Positions 1-11,103 of a DNA stretch of 64,000 nucleotides are shown here, piece after piece. The notes under the pieces were generated by a model that made no database searches, was not told the origin of the DNA, and saw only the letters and a program-made list of their open reading frames with translations. Every line of letters starts with the position of its first letter. Within the stretch, counting starts at the first letter, position 1. Source of the DNA: Carettochelys insculpta (taxonomy: Eukaryota; Chordata; Testudines; Carettochelyidae); assembly GCF_033958435.1 (NCBI RefSeq), contig NC_134147.1:41286001-41350000 (forward strand), given 5' to 3'. The translations under genes and the position numbers were made by a program.

Positions 1-368
1 AAGTCTTAAGGTGTTAATAAATATTTCTGTTGAAATGATTTAGTCAGTGCAGCATGTCTGTGTTGTGATTTCGCTGTTAGGGAGCTTGGTGCTGTGTAAA
101 ATGAATCTTGCAGGCTGGTGTGTTAAAAATTGTGTTTTCTTGAGACTGGCTTTCCTTTCTGTCACAGCCTTTCAGGAAACTGGTTAGTTGCGGTCAGAGT
201 CACTTGTACTTAAAATCTGATTGGTTAAAATCAATACATATCCCTCATTTGTAGCAGACTCTCTGAGATTAAAAAATGTTGTGGGTAGGATAAACTGTCT
301 GTAGATTATTTTTCCAGGTTTATTTGCATTTTCTGAATAGCTGTTAAGGAAGGTTTCATCATATAAGG

Positions 369-372
369 TGTG

Positions 373-406
<34 letters not shown>
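369..406. repeat. (CA)n microsatellite with a CG start
   Basis: An alternating purine-pyrimidine tract begins with GTGTGCGCGCGCA and continues as pure CA dinucleotides. Such a CG-to-CA mix is a potential left-handed (Z) DNA former. A 73-codon minus frame that reads through it is only the translated repeat. Confidence 0.95.
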
Positions 407-408
<2 letters not shown>

Positions 409-2224
409 ATACTTTGCATTATGAAATGGTTGTTATCCAAGAAAAGGGAGACAGATTCATCCTGAAATACCTGTATTTAAAGTATGCTTTAGCGCACACA
501 CTTAACTACTTCACTTGTACCTGCTTTGCAGACAAAAATGCAGAAACATATTTTCAAATATTGTGTTATCCAGTCACAGTTGGGAATCAGTTCTTGCTTG
601 CAGTAGATTTTGTTTAGGAATTTTCCTTGAGTGTAAGACCATAATTTTGTCTAACACAACAGAAGCGTAAACATTTATTACAACAAGGTTGATCCCTCCC
701 AACCCCTCATCCATGCATTGTATTACAGCACATGATGCAATGTGTAGGAATCCTCTTCTGCAAAACAATCACTAGCTAACTTCCATGTGAAAGCCACATA
801 CAGTGGAAATCTGCCCCTACCAATGGAATCTTATTTAAATCTCTGTTATGCAGAGGAGTGGGAGTGCTGCCTTAAAATGAAGGGAGGGTCTTCTGCATGG
901 TAGAACATCCACTGGCCACAGTGCATAGAGCCTCTTTTTGTGATGTGTGCACAGGCACGTGTCCATATGGCTGTACCTCATGTCCTTGAATTCCATCCAA
1001 ATGAAGGGTGGCCACCAAACTGCCTGGACTCCTGAGGGTAACTTACGTGGTATGTGAGCCAAGATCCACATTCTTAGTTTTTACTCCATTTTTCTGAAGT
1101 CACAAATCATAAGAGACAAAATGGTTCTAGGTGAGAATGTTGCCAAGGTAAAGACTGAGGTTGGGTGTACGCTTAAGTTGTGATAGCAGAGATGTCTTGG
1201 TCAGAGGGGTGAGGAAACACTGTTCTCCCTGACCGACCTAGCTGTGCCCATACAACCTGCAGTGTAGACTGAGCTCTAACCACAGAAAAGTGGTTCTGGC
1301 AGCATAGCTAACATTATTCAGGGAGGTGGGGTTCTTATTCCCATAGAAATACTCCTCTGATGGCATATGTATGCCAGTTAAGGCTCTGTAATGTAGACAC
1401 ACCTAACTCTGAACAAGGACTTTATCCATGTATTTTACTAAAGGGGCTTTTTTTTTTTTTTTTTTTTTTTGAAAACTCTTAGAAGAGAAGATTATTCAAG
1501 TTTTTGTTTGACCAAAGCGACTGAGTAGAATGGTTGCTGCTGAGGGTTTAATCTGCTTACAGCTTACTTTTTTTCTTTTGCTTTTTAGTCTTGTGCTCTG
1601 ATCCTGCCGTTGCATGATGTGCCTGCAAAGAAGGCATGTAGCATCTCTGTAAAGAAACTTCACCATCACATCCTTAATGCTTACAGGCATTTTACAAAGT
1701 GAAAATGTGTACTCTGCGTGTACTTGTGCCCTGCTTCTGTATTTATTAATCTGGGAAATAGCTGAGTGACTCCACTGAACATTTCTTCCATGGGGGTTGT
1801 GTAACTGATGCATTGCCATCTCTTGCTTTATGTCCTGGTTCTTCTCCATTGAAGTGAATGAGAATCCTCTCACTGATTGCAGTGGGAGAACAACTTGGCC
1901 CCTGATGGCTGCAGTGAAATGCCACAAGTATTTAAATGTCAGACACTTTTACAAGAGGGTACAGTGAGAGAGAGAGTATGAAGAGGGGTAGATTGGTTGG
2001 CTTTGGGGTTTTGAACTGTGGAAGTGAGGAATGATTAATTTGGGAACCTGGGCTCCCAAGGGTTTTGCCAACGTGACACCAAATAGGTCGTTGCAGGGCC
2101 CAATTCACCACTGTATTACTCTGAGTTGACCCTGATGTCACACCAGTATGGTGCTGACAAGATGCTTGAGAATCCCAAGCCTCAGTGGAGTACTGAACCT
2201 TAGTCTGTGCATGAGCAGGCCTCT
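407..2224. other. Unassigned intronic stretch
   Basis: No exon or well-preserved repeat was recognised. A poly-T run lies at 1448-1470. Around 1258-1403 there are two GTAGAC motifs resembling the ends of the MITEs described below, too decayed to delimit. At 1840-1905 there is a short piece like the dispersed CCATTGAAGTCAATGG family. A 143-codon minus frame at 1496-1927 shows no recognisable domain. Confidence 0.5.
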
Positions 2225-2460
2225 GAAAGCAAAGGATGGTTCAGCAGTTAGGGCACTAGTCTAGATATGGGAGACCTGGATTCATGTTCTTGTGCTGTCA
2301 TAAGCTCTGTGTGCCAATGACAAGCCACTTAGCTTGTCTGTGCCTCCGTTTCTCTGTATGTAAAATGGGGGTGACAGCACCTCCCTTACAGGGGCTCTAG
2401 GAGGGTAGATACATTAAAGATTGTGAAGTGCTGTGGTACGACAGTAATGAGAGTCATAGA
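2225..2460 (+). repeat. MIR/CORE-type SINE
   Basis: The head resembles a tRNA promoter region (CAGTTAGGGCACTAGTCT, then GGGAGACCTGGATTCA). It is followed by the core signature with CTGTGTGCCAATGACAAGCC, TGCCTCCGTTTCT and GTAAAATGGGGGTGACA, then a 3' part with GTGAAGTGCTGTGGT. This order is typical of MIR-like CORE-SINEs, here fairly complete and on the + strand. Confidence 0.8.
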
Positions 2461-5400
2461 AGTACTACTGACCAATTCAAGGTGTAAAGGTGCATTTCTT
2501 CTTCATCCTTTCACTAGGAAGTGTGACTGAACAGACTCTTAATGTGGATGAAAAAGGATTTAATTATATGAAAATACTCACAGCCTTTCTGGATTTCATT
2601 TCATTTTTCCATATATATGTATAAAAATGAAGATTTGGCAATAATCATTTCTTTGTAAAAACACGAAGTGCAATTTTTATCATTGGCTTCAAACATTTCA
2701 TTCTGTATCTCAATTTCCAGGGCATGAATGGTTTAACTAGCTAACAGCTGAGAACAATTGAGCAGCCTCTCTAGGGTGGTGGTCTTAAAGTAAATATGGT
2801 TTAAGATGAGATGGATGTTGTTAGAGCTACTGTTGAACTCAGAAGAGTTTAGAGGTGAGGAGATTTATGTGTCTCAAATATTAACCTGAGGCCTGTACCT
2901 TCTGTTTTTTAAGTGGGTAAAACACCATTTGCTCTTTTGCCACTATAAATGATTGTGCTGAAGGGAAGGACAGTAGGATTTTGTTTCCTGGGCTGGTACA
3001 TTTTTTGACTGCCTTTCAAAGCTGAGTCTAAAAGGTAAGTGAGGTGCCATTAGCATTGAGACTAACAACCACGTTTAACCTAAAAACAGGACTGGCTTAT
3101 TCTGTGAGTTGGGGCAAATAAATGCCCTAGAACTTCTGTACTGGGTGCTCTTGCCTGCACCTCTAAACTTGATTTAGATGCAGGGATGGTCAAATGGACA
3201 GAGCCTTTGTACTGCATGGGGCAGAATCCCTTCTCCTGGTATAAGGTGTTTACCTTTTGTAGCTGTAGCTTGCTTTTTTTTTTTTTTTTTTTTTAAATCT
3301 TACCTCTGTCATCCACCCTGGAGACCTCTGTCTTTGGCACCGCAGAGATCTGCTTTAGAAACCTGCCTGGTGCCTAGATGATGAGGCACATTCACATAGG
3401 GACATGCTAACTTTGAACCTAGATGCAGAATTGGCAGCCTGTCTTTCACACAGAGAATCCACAGTGGAGGAGCTCAGAGCTGCCTCGTCCTCAGGAGGCC
3501 TGTAATGACCTCAGCTGTCCCACAGTTGCCATTAGGACTAGGGATGTTTATTTGCCCGGTCCTGTTTATTTGGAGGAATTCCTGTGAACTAGGCAGGGAG
3601 CCTGGTGTCCTATTTCCCCCTCAAATAACCTCTGGGCCCTGGATAAACGAACAAAATGTACCAAAGATGAATTTCTCCTGTCATGGAGAACTGAATCTGT
3701 ATGCCAAGGAATTGTGTCTCTCAGCATAGCGCATCCCTCAGTCTGTCCTAGGAAATGCCACCAAAAGGTCCAAAGTACTGATGAAGAGGCAGAACACACA
3801 AACTTTGCAACTTTGGCGCCTCAGTAAGACCCAGTATGATTAGGGCTTGGACAAAATATCAAATAAAAATGCAGATGTCTCCAAGCTTAATACTCATTTG
3901 TTTGGGTAGGGATGAAAGAGGGTGTCTCATCTTTAATACTAAAGTAATATTTGCATCTTTATCGGTGGGTAGAAGGCAACTGGGCAATATTATTGGAGAC
4001 CCTCTGAAGTGTGGGTGGTAACTTATGCAGCTATCCATGTCGGGGACACTTCTTCCAATGTAAAAATAATGTGGTATCATTGACCTCTTATAAACAGATT
4101 TATCTGTTCTGAAGTTTAAGGCCATCTGTGTTGTATCTAATTGTAATGCATGTGAAGGGGGGAAAAGGGGTAGAACGTAGCTTCTCTTTTTGAAGCTATT
4201 GAGCAAGGTTAGATGCATGAACCTGATGTACGAGCACCTGCCCCACATAGTGGTTCTTTGTCGTATTGTTGGCCTGATTATCGCAGAGACCCCAGGTTAC
4301 CTTGCACATTACTTTGCATGCCTGCAGCCCAAAGCATCCTCTCCCATCGTTTGCACTGGCTCGTTAGGTGATAGAGTTTCATGCTCTGAGCCCATTGGGG
4401 CAAACTGAGGACATGAGAACAAGTGAGTTACACAAGTGAAAACTTAGCTGACTCCATGCTTGGCTGCTAGTGTCGGAACAGTGCAGATGTAGGCATGTGT
4501 ACGTAGGAGGAGACCATTTTGAGGCCCAAGAAAATCATGCACTGTAAATATGAGGTGCCATTATAAATGTGTATAGAGAAGAGGCAACTCTGAAACCAGC
4601 TATATAACTGAACAATTTATGCTGCTCAAGCTCCATATGCTGCATTCATGTGATTTGTAGATAAAGCACATTTTCACCTCAGGAAGGTTGTTTCCTGTAG
4701 GTCAGCTGAAGAAATTGCTGATGTGCAGAAGCTTGACATTCCACGTCTGCTCCACACCTAGTTCGGGGTGGGGGAATGAGGGAGGAAATAGACAATTTCT
4801 GCTTCCTATAGTGTGAATGTAGGTAGTTTGGACAGCTCGAGCAATTCATTTCCTGTACTACTACACCCTAGCAATTATTTTTCCTAACGATATGGACCGA
4901 AAATGTGAGGCTTTCTAGTTTTTTTTTTTTTTTTTTTTTCCCCTTTCCAAGTTACAGAAGACAAGGCAATCTGTTCAGTAGGCCTGATCCTGAGGCCTGT
5001 GTCATGCTCAAGAGAGTGGGAGTTAGAGTGATCATCATCTCTCAAGATACCGCCCAGTGGCCAAAGCTTTTGCTAACATTTGTTGTCAGAACACCTTCCT
5101 TCATCTTGGTGGACTGAGTTTTTCAAAATTGACCACTGACTTGTGTGTCCCCATATTTGAATGCCCAACACGAGACACCTTTAAAGGGCCTGGTTTCTGC
5201 AAAGTGCCGAGCACCTGTCCCTTTTAATTATCTCACAATCAGTATCCAGGATCATGAGTCACTTTTGAAAAGAGTTGCTGTGGTTGTAGGTCAGGTTCAC
5301 AATTGGTGCAAAGGGATCTGAAACAGTGCAATAGCAACTTTCAGACATGCTTCTGTGTGTGTGTTTTTTTGTGTTTTTGGGTTTTTTGGACTTCACTACT

Positions 5401-6719
5401 GATTATTTATAAAGTTGCCTTTCCCTAGTCATCCCATGCAAGCGGAAACCCTTCAGACACAGTGCAATGGCTTGCTTTCTTGTGGGCAGCTGAACTGGAG
5501 TTTTAAACTATTTTAACACTTTCCGAAGTCTTGAAAGCAGAGTTTTGCTTAGAGCACTCCCCACCCTGACAGTTGAAGGTTAAATTTAATTTTACACATT
5601 TAACTTTCCAAAAACAACTTTCCAAATATCTCTGCCAGACAAATTTCCATCTGAGCTCATGTTGTACCAATTTTCCGTATGAATAGAGTTTCTTCAAATG
5701 AAATAACTTTTTTTTAGCCACTTCTTCCTTCCATTTTAGCAGAAAAACTCCATAGCCAGACTACGAATTGCATCTCTTTGCCTTCTTGATGTCACAGTGC
5801 CAGTTTCAAAACAGTGGCCTCTATTCAGTAATCATTTAGATTTGCTGTATTTTTTTCCCCCCCAATCTGAGGTGGTTCACTAATATGGTAACATTTTAAA
5901 TGTAGCTAGTGTTTAGTTTTCAAAAACAAACTCTCATAGTGGTGTCCAATGGGGAATCTCCTTGTATTCCATCGCCAACAGATGTTTCAGTATTTTCCAG
6001 GATGTCTGGTTAATTCCCTTTCAGTCTGTGACAGGTTTGCATAAATGGAATTTAGAGCAAATATTAGACCACTGGTTTTCTATTTTTGTCCTTTTCGGTT
6101 TCTATTGCTTCTTTCCATTGACCTGTGATGTTGTCATATTACTTTCAGTAAAGAGCAGATGGGCAGTGAACACTTGAAATAACACTGCAGTATCTTTTGT
6201 ATTCTACTTACTGTCCCTAAAATTCAGGGCATGACTCTTACAACATCTGAGTCATAATTAATGCTTCGTAATTCTACTGATCATCTGTACAGATGGACAC
6301 AAGCACATTCACAGTGACTGCACAAAGGCTAATGTTATCAGCATTAGGATATCTTAGTTTACGCTGCCCTTCCCCATGTAAACCCATGTGCATATTTGCT
6401 GTTTCTCTTTTTTTTTCTGTGAATGAGCATTTATTTAGATTTGTACAAATGCTTTAAAAAACTACCACAAAAATGCAAGGCAAATAATACCCTAAATGTA
6501 GGGCAGTATAAGCCATGGTAAGCCACCATCAGCAAGGCTGGCAATATAGGGCCTTTGCAGAGAATACCCTGATGAACAGTGCACTCTCTAGGATCAGAGT
6601 CTCTCTAGTGCTTCTCTCTAGTGTTTCTATATACAACAGGAAGAGAGGCAGCCTTTCCAGTATATATCCTAACCTGTTTAGGGTCAATTCCTTAAACTTG
6701 ACCCAGAAAATCTAGGTAG
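2461..6719. other. Unassigned intronic stretch
   Basis: No exon was recognised. The stretch holds T homopolymers at 3274-3294 (21 T) and 4919-4939 (21 T) and a T/G-rich patch near 5355-5390. Near 4978-5010 there is a GCCTGATCCTGAGG piece resembling the old dispersed 'gatcctcagctgg' repeats seen elsewhere in the window. Open frames here (up to 129 codons) have no recognisable domains. Confidence 0.5.
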
Positions 6720-7040
6720 GTCTAAACAGCAAAGTTATTTCAGAGTAACTGTCCCATCATCTACACAATGCAACCGCTATTTTGAAATATTTTCAAAATA
6801 GCAGTTCGTTTATTTCAAAATTGCTAAATCTAATTCTACGAGGAATAGTGCCTGTTACAAAATAGCTATTTTGAAATAGGTGCTGTTAAGACAGGGAATA
6901 GAGGGTATTTCAAACTAAGCCATAATACATCCAATGAGTCTCCTTCAAAAATAGGCTCTGTGTGTAGACACTGTATTTCAGAATATCAAAGTGCTATTTC
7001 AAAACCCATTTTAACGTGTAGCCACATTATTTTGAAATGA
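6720..7040. mobile_element. Old, CpG-decayed MITE rich in TTTGAAAT
   Basis: Repeated TTTGAAAT/ATTTCAAA motifs in both orientations, an internal inverted repeat (CTATTTTGAAATATTTTCAAAATAG near 6778-6804) and GTGTAGACACTG and CGTGTAGCCAC motifs match the layout of the TTCGAA-rich elements at 9251 and 61753. Most of the expected TTCGAA are read as TTTGAA, as CpG decay predicts. The edges are approximate and no target duplication was identified. Confidence 0.5.
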
Positions 7041-9250
7041 TCTATTCTGTAATTGTGCTTAGAATTTGACATACAATGAACTGAATTGTTCATTATTCAT
7101 TGTTCATTGTTGTGAATTGTTTTTACTTTTTACTAGTACTATTAATCACATTATAGTAGCCCCATAAGGGCGGTATTCTCTTGGATACTGTACAAACACA
7201 TAATATGCTAAATCCTAGCCCTAAACAGCTTAGATCAAGTTAATGTCTAGGATTAGAACCCAGGCCTCCAAACCCCTCTTCTTTGCCCTGTAATAGACTG
7301 AGGTGAGCACACTTTTTACATCAGACCCCACTTTTTGTCCCTGCAAATAGCAGCTCTCCCACCCCGAAAAACCCTAATGTAGTCCAAACCGATGGAAATG
7401 TTGGCTATGTTCCTATGGGGACGGTGGGAACCTTTTGGCACATGTAAGGAAACAAGTCTGTAGAATGCAAAAGCTTTATTAATCAGTATAAAAATTTGAA
7501 TACCCGTACATAAAAACACTAGTATATTTCAATATTTTTAATGAGATGGATGAGCCTGAGATACAGCAGCTGGTTGTGCTGTTCCCTCCCCTTCTGAAAT
7601 TGCATGCCCTACCAAGGGGACCCATCCCCCATTTTGTGCACCCCTGTAATAGACCACGCTGTTTGTTACTTGTCTTGGTCAAAATTCTATCGCATTGGTG
7701 TGTGCCACTTTATTCACAATAAAAGTGTAGTTTCTTTGCCAGGTCATATAGTTAGCTGCCAGCCATTTTTATTTATGAGCTTCTGCTTCTACATTTGTGG
7801 CAGTTCAACATTTGTGATCTTCCTCTTTCTTCTAAAAAGAAGATACTATTTCCTGGAAGGCAAAGGCATTGTGCTACTGGGGACAGGAGACTTCCACCAT
7901 TAGAAAATCTGCACCCTATGAGATTGAGCTTTGCTTCTGCAATCTGGTTTTGAACAGGTTGCCTGCTTGTAATAGTGAGACCTCCCAGAGAAGAACAGTC
8001 TTTAGTTTTTAAAAAGTCATTAGGGTACCTTTTTTTTTTTTTTTTTAAAGAGTTCAGATGAAAATGCATTCTTATTTTATCAATGCATTAGACAGCTTGG
8101 CCATATTTTAAGCTTTAGTGTCATCACAGAAGCCAGGATTATCCATTTCATATGTAGACACACCACTCTCTTATTGTTGTCTAATATGCAGTTTGTGGCA
8201 ATGAAGACTGTGTAGGTCTTTTTGTTTTTGTTTTCTCCAGCTGCTCTGTTTTGTTTGTTATGCCATCTTACTTCCTCATTCTTTGTTAGCTACCCAAACA
8301 CCTCTGCTCCTGGTCTCTGTATACAGTAGAAACGCAGAGTTATGAAGACCTCAGGAATAGAGGTTGTTTGTAATTGTAAAATGTTCATAATGTTGAACAA
8401 AAGGTTATGGTTGTTATTTCAAAAGTTTACAACTGAACATTGACTTAATACAGCTTTGAAACTTCACTGTGCAGAAGAAAAATGCAGCTTTCCCATTATT
8501 TCTGAATAGGTTAAGATGCACAATGTACTGTATTTGCATTTTGGGGGGCTCTCTGCTACTGCCTGATGACGTACCTCAGGTTCCAAATGAGGTGTAGAGT
8601 TGTTGTTTGTTTTTCATTTGCCTCCCCCAAGCCTCATGTAGAAGTCCAATACAAGAGTTGTCCTAAAACAGATAAATTCTTATCCCATTGTGTGTTGTCT
8701 TCATTCCCAGCACTCCATCACACTCATCTCCATGGCCAAGGTAAGACAGATATCTACACAGCCAGTGGACATGGTGCACATTACAGAATTTACGCTCTGA
8801 GAGAAGGCAAGATGTATTGCTAACAGTACCTGACTGGCCCTTACTCTCAAGTTTACCCGCTGCTTACATTTTGACCATGCCATTAAGGTTTTTAAGCCCC
8901 ACCTCCACCTGATCAGGTCCTCTGCTCTCTGATGTATCTGGATGGGATGGAATGTGTCTTATGCTTGGTGCTACCTGATGTGGTAGAATTTGGTTAATAC
9001 ACAGGGGAAGAGGTCTAGAGACTTGAGAAGCCAGAAGCGGTAAATGGGAATGCATGGAAGGGCTGGGGATGGAGACGTAAAGGGGAGTATGAAAATGAAG
9101 CAGAGCACAAGGAAAGAACAGGGGATAATAGTCCAATGAGAAGGAGGGAGATGCAGGGAAAAAGAACAAAGAGCAGGGGAAGTAGAGGGGGAAAAAAGAG
9201 GACAGAAAATTCTATCCTGTCTCCCTGAAAGGCATGACTAAACTCCCATT
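7041..9250. other. Unassigned intronic stretch
   Basis: No exon or diagnostic repeat was recognised apart from a poly-T run at 8030-8046 and a purine-rich block at about 9055-9215. Minus-strand frames of 92-101 codons over that block are low-complexity Phe/Pro/Ser/Leu-rich translations of purine-rich DNA and are not taken as genes. Confidence 0.5.
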
Positions 9251-9534
9251 GGCTGTGTCTACACGTGCCCCAAACTTCGAAATGGCCATGCAAATGGCCA
9301 TTTCGAAGTTTACTAATGAAGCGCTGAAATGCATATTCAGCGCTTCATTAGCATGCGGGCGGCAGCGGCGCTTCGAAATTGACGAGCCTTGCCGCCGCGT
9401 GGCGCGTCCAGATGGGGCTCCTTTTCGAAAGGACGCCGCCTACTTCGAAGTCCCCTTATTCCCATGAGCTCATGCTAATGAAGCGCTGAATATGCATGGC
9501 CATTTCGAAGTTTGGGGCACGTGTAGACACAGCC
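9251..9534. mobile_element. TTCGAA-rich inverted-repeat MITE (Harbinger-like)
   Basis: The element begins GGCTGTGTCTACACGTGCC and ends with the exact reverse complement of that 19-mer. The interior contains many TTCGAA motifs, GAAGCGCTGAA repeats and a GC-rich middle, matching the left arm of the element at 61753 segment by segment. CpGs are largely intact, suggesting a young copy. Flanking trinucleotides (ATT, AAG) do not match, so no target duplication is shown. Assignment to PIF/Harbinger is by analogy with 38293, which has TAA duplications. Confidence 0.8.
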
Positions 9535-10915
9535 AAGGTTTGCAGTGAGTACAGGATAATATTTCCCAGAATGAATAGGACCAAGAAAGAGGGAAGAACA
9601 GAGTAATAAGCAGGAATAGGATGGTAGACAGATGTGTGGGAAAAGAAGGAAAGAAGGGTTAAGAGTTGCCAAAAAAGGAAGCAAGCATTTTGCTCACCAG
9701 AATGGTGACAGCCCTCCACCAAGGCATGTTGCCACTCAGGAGGTCTGGAGCCTGACTTTTTTGCTTTATTTGCAGTGATGGGTTTGTCAGTCATGTTTAC
9801 TGCAATTGCACGCAACCGTGTGTGCATGCCAAGAGCCAGTTGTGAGTCTAAGCAGCCAGCTGTGTGTGCAGTCACAGCAATTGTACCCCCTTACTAGACA
9901 TGAAATTGCTAATTTTTATATCTACAATAGACTTCATGGGGCTAAATTTAGCCCTGCATGAATGAATAACTGCATGAATGTCAGCCAGTGTATACTTGTT
10001 TTCCCCATGCCTGAGTTTGACTGGGGTCGGGAATTTATCGTAGAGTTGGCTATGATTTATGTCTCAACTGGAAGCTCTGATGCTACAAATGCTATGAAGA
10101 GATGCTCCTCTCAATGCCATTCTCAGTTGGAGAATTAGAGCTTGCTATTGGATGCCTACTTTTTTGCCTTTGGGCAGATGACTTCATGTCCCTATACTCA
10201 GTGGCAGGAGCTTTACAGGCATGCTATAAATATTTTTTTTTTTTTTTTTTTTTAGATTATGATCGTTATTCCCATCAGAAAAGTTGCATATGCCCATCGG
10301 GGCAACCAAATTATGCAGCACTATCCTATGGTGGGAACCTCCCAAAAGACTTTGCAACCTTTTCTTGTTCATGCCACACGTCCCTATCATTTCTGGACCA
10401 TGTAGTTATTTCACTGAGGGCAGAAGTTGGCATCACACCAGTAACAGTCACATTTCCTTTACTACTAAAAGGAAAAAGAATGACTCATTGTCTAGTTTCC
10501 ATCTTGGTATTTGGTTTGAAATGAAGTGTCTCTCTCTTATATTTATAAACTAAAACCTTGTCAGCTGTTAACGGCTGCAAACCTGACTTGTAACTAATTG
10601 AACTTGTGTGAACACACAATGTTGCCGCCTCTCATGATTATTTTTGGTGTTGTGTGATACTGGATAGTATTCTTCGAGTATCTGCTTTTGGAGAGGTGAT
10701 CAAGTGGGAATCTGAGCATGGATGAAAAGACAAGTGGTGGAAAAAGTAACTCAGGATGGTTGAATGTGGTACCACCACCGTGATGGTTGGTGATACCACT
10801 TCTGATTCCACTGACGTTAGTAAATGCTGTACTTTTTTGAATGTGCTCTGTAATTTGGATGCTCCAGCTATTAGGAGTCCAGTTTTACTCATGGAAGGCC
10901 TCATTCTTAGAAGTG
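9535..10915. other. Unassigned intronic stretch
   Basis: No exon was recognised. A 21-base T run lies at 10233-10253. Frames of 139-140 codons (for example 9456-9875 minus and 10102-10524 plus) have no recognisable domain and run across repeats or the T tract. Confidence 0.5.
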
Positions 10916-11103
10916 GCACATTGTACACTAACAGATATTTTGGAGCATAAGCTTTTGTGGGCAAAGACCCGCTTCATCAGATGCATCTGATGAAGCAGGT
11001 CTTTGCCCACGAAAGCTTATGCTCCAAAATATCTGTTGGTCTATAAGGTGCCACAAGATTTCTTGTTCTTGAAGCTACAGACTAACACGGCTACCTCTCT
11101 GAC
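10916..11103 (-). mobile_element. Palindromic Penelope-like fragment with 11-bp TSD
   Basis: Two head-to-head copies of a Penelope 3'-region sequence (AGCATAAGCTTTCGTGGGCA family) meet at about 10980. The left arm is on one strand. The right arm is on the other and extends further, to about 11103. The insertion is bracketed by identical 11-bp direct repeats TCTTAGAAGTG at 10905-10915 and 11104-11114, so both arms entered in a single event. The sequence matches the terminal region of the larger Penelope element at 29212. Short, 5'-truncated and inverted copies are known for this class. Confidence 0.8.

Noticed and set aside
184..405. 73-codon minus ORF starting MCVCVCVCV
   Set aside because: Its start is the (CA)n microsatellite and the rest has no recognisable motif.
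1496..1927. 143-codon minus-strand ORF
   Set aside because: No recognisable motifs and a composition like the surrounding intron.
9251..9534. Target-site duplication for the MITE
   Set aside because: The outside trinucleotides are ATT and AAG, and no shift of one or two bases gives a convincing direct repeat.
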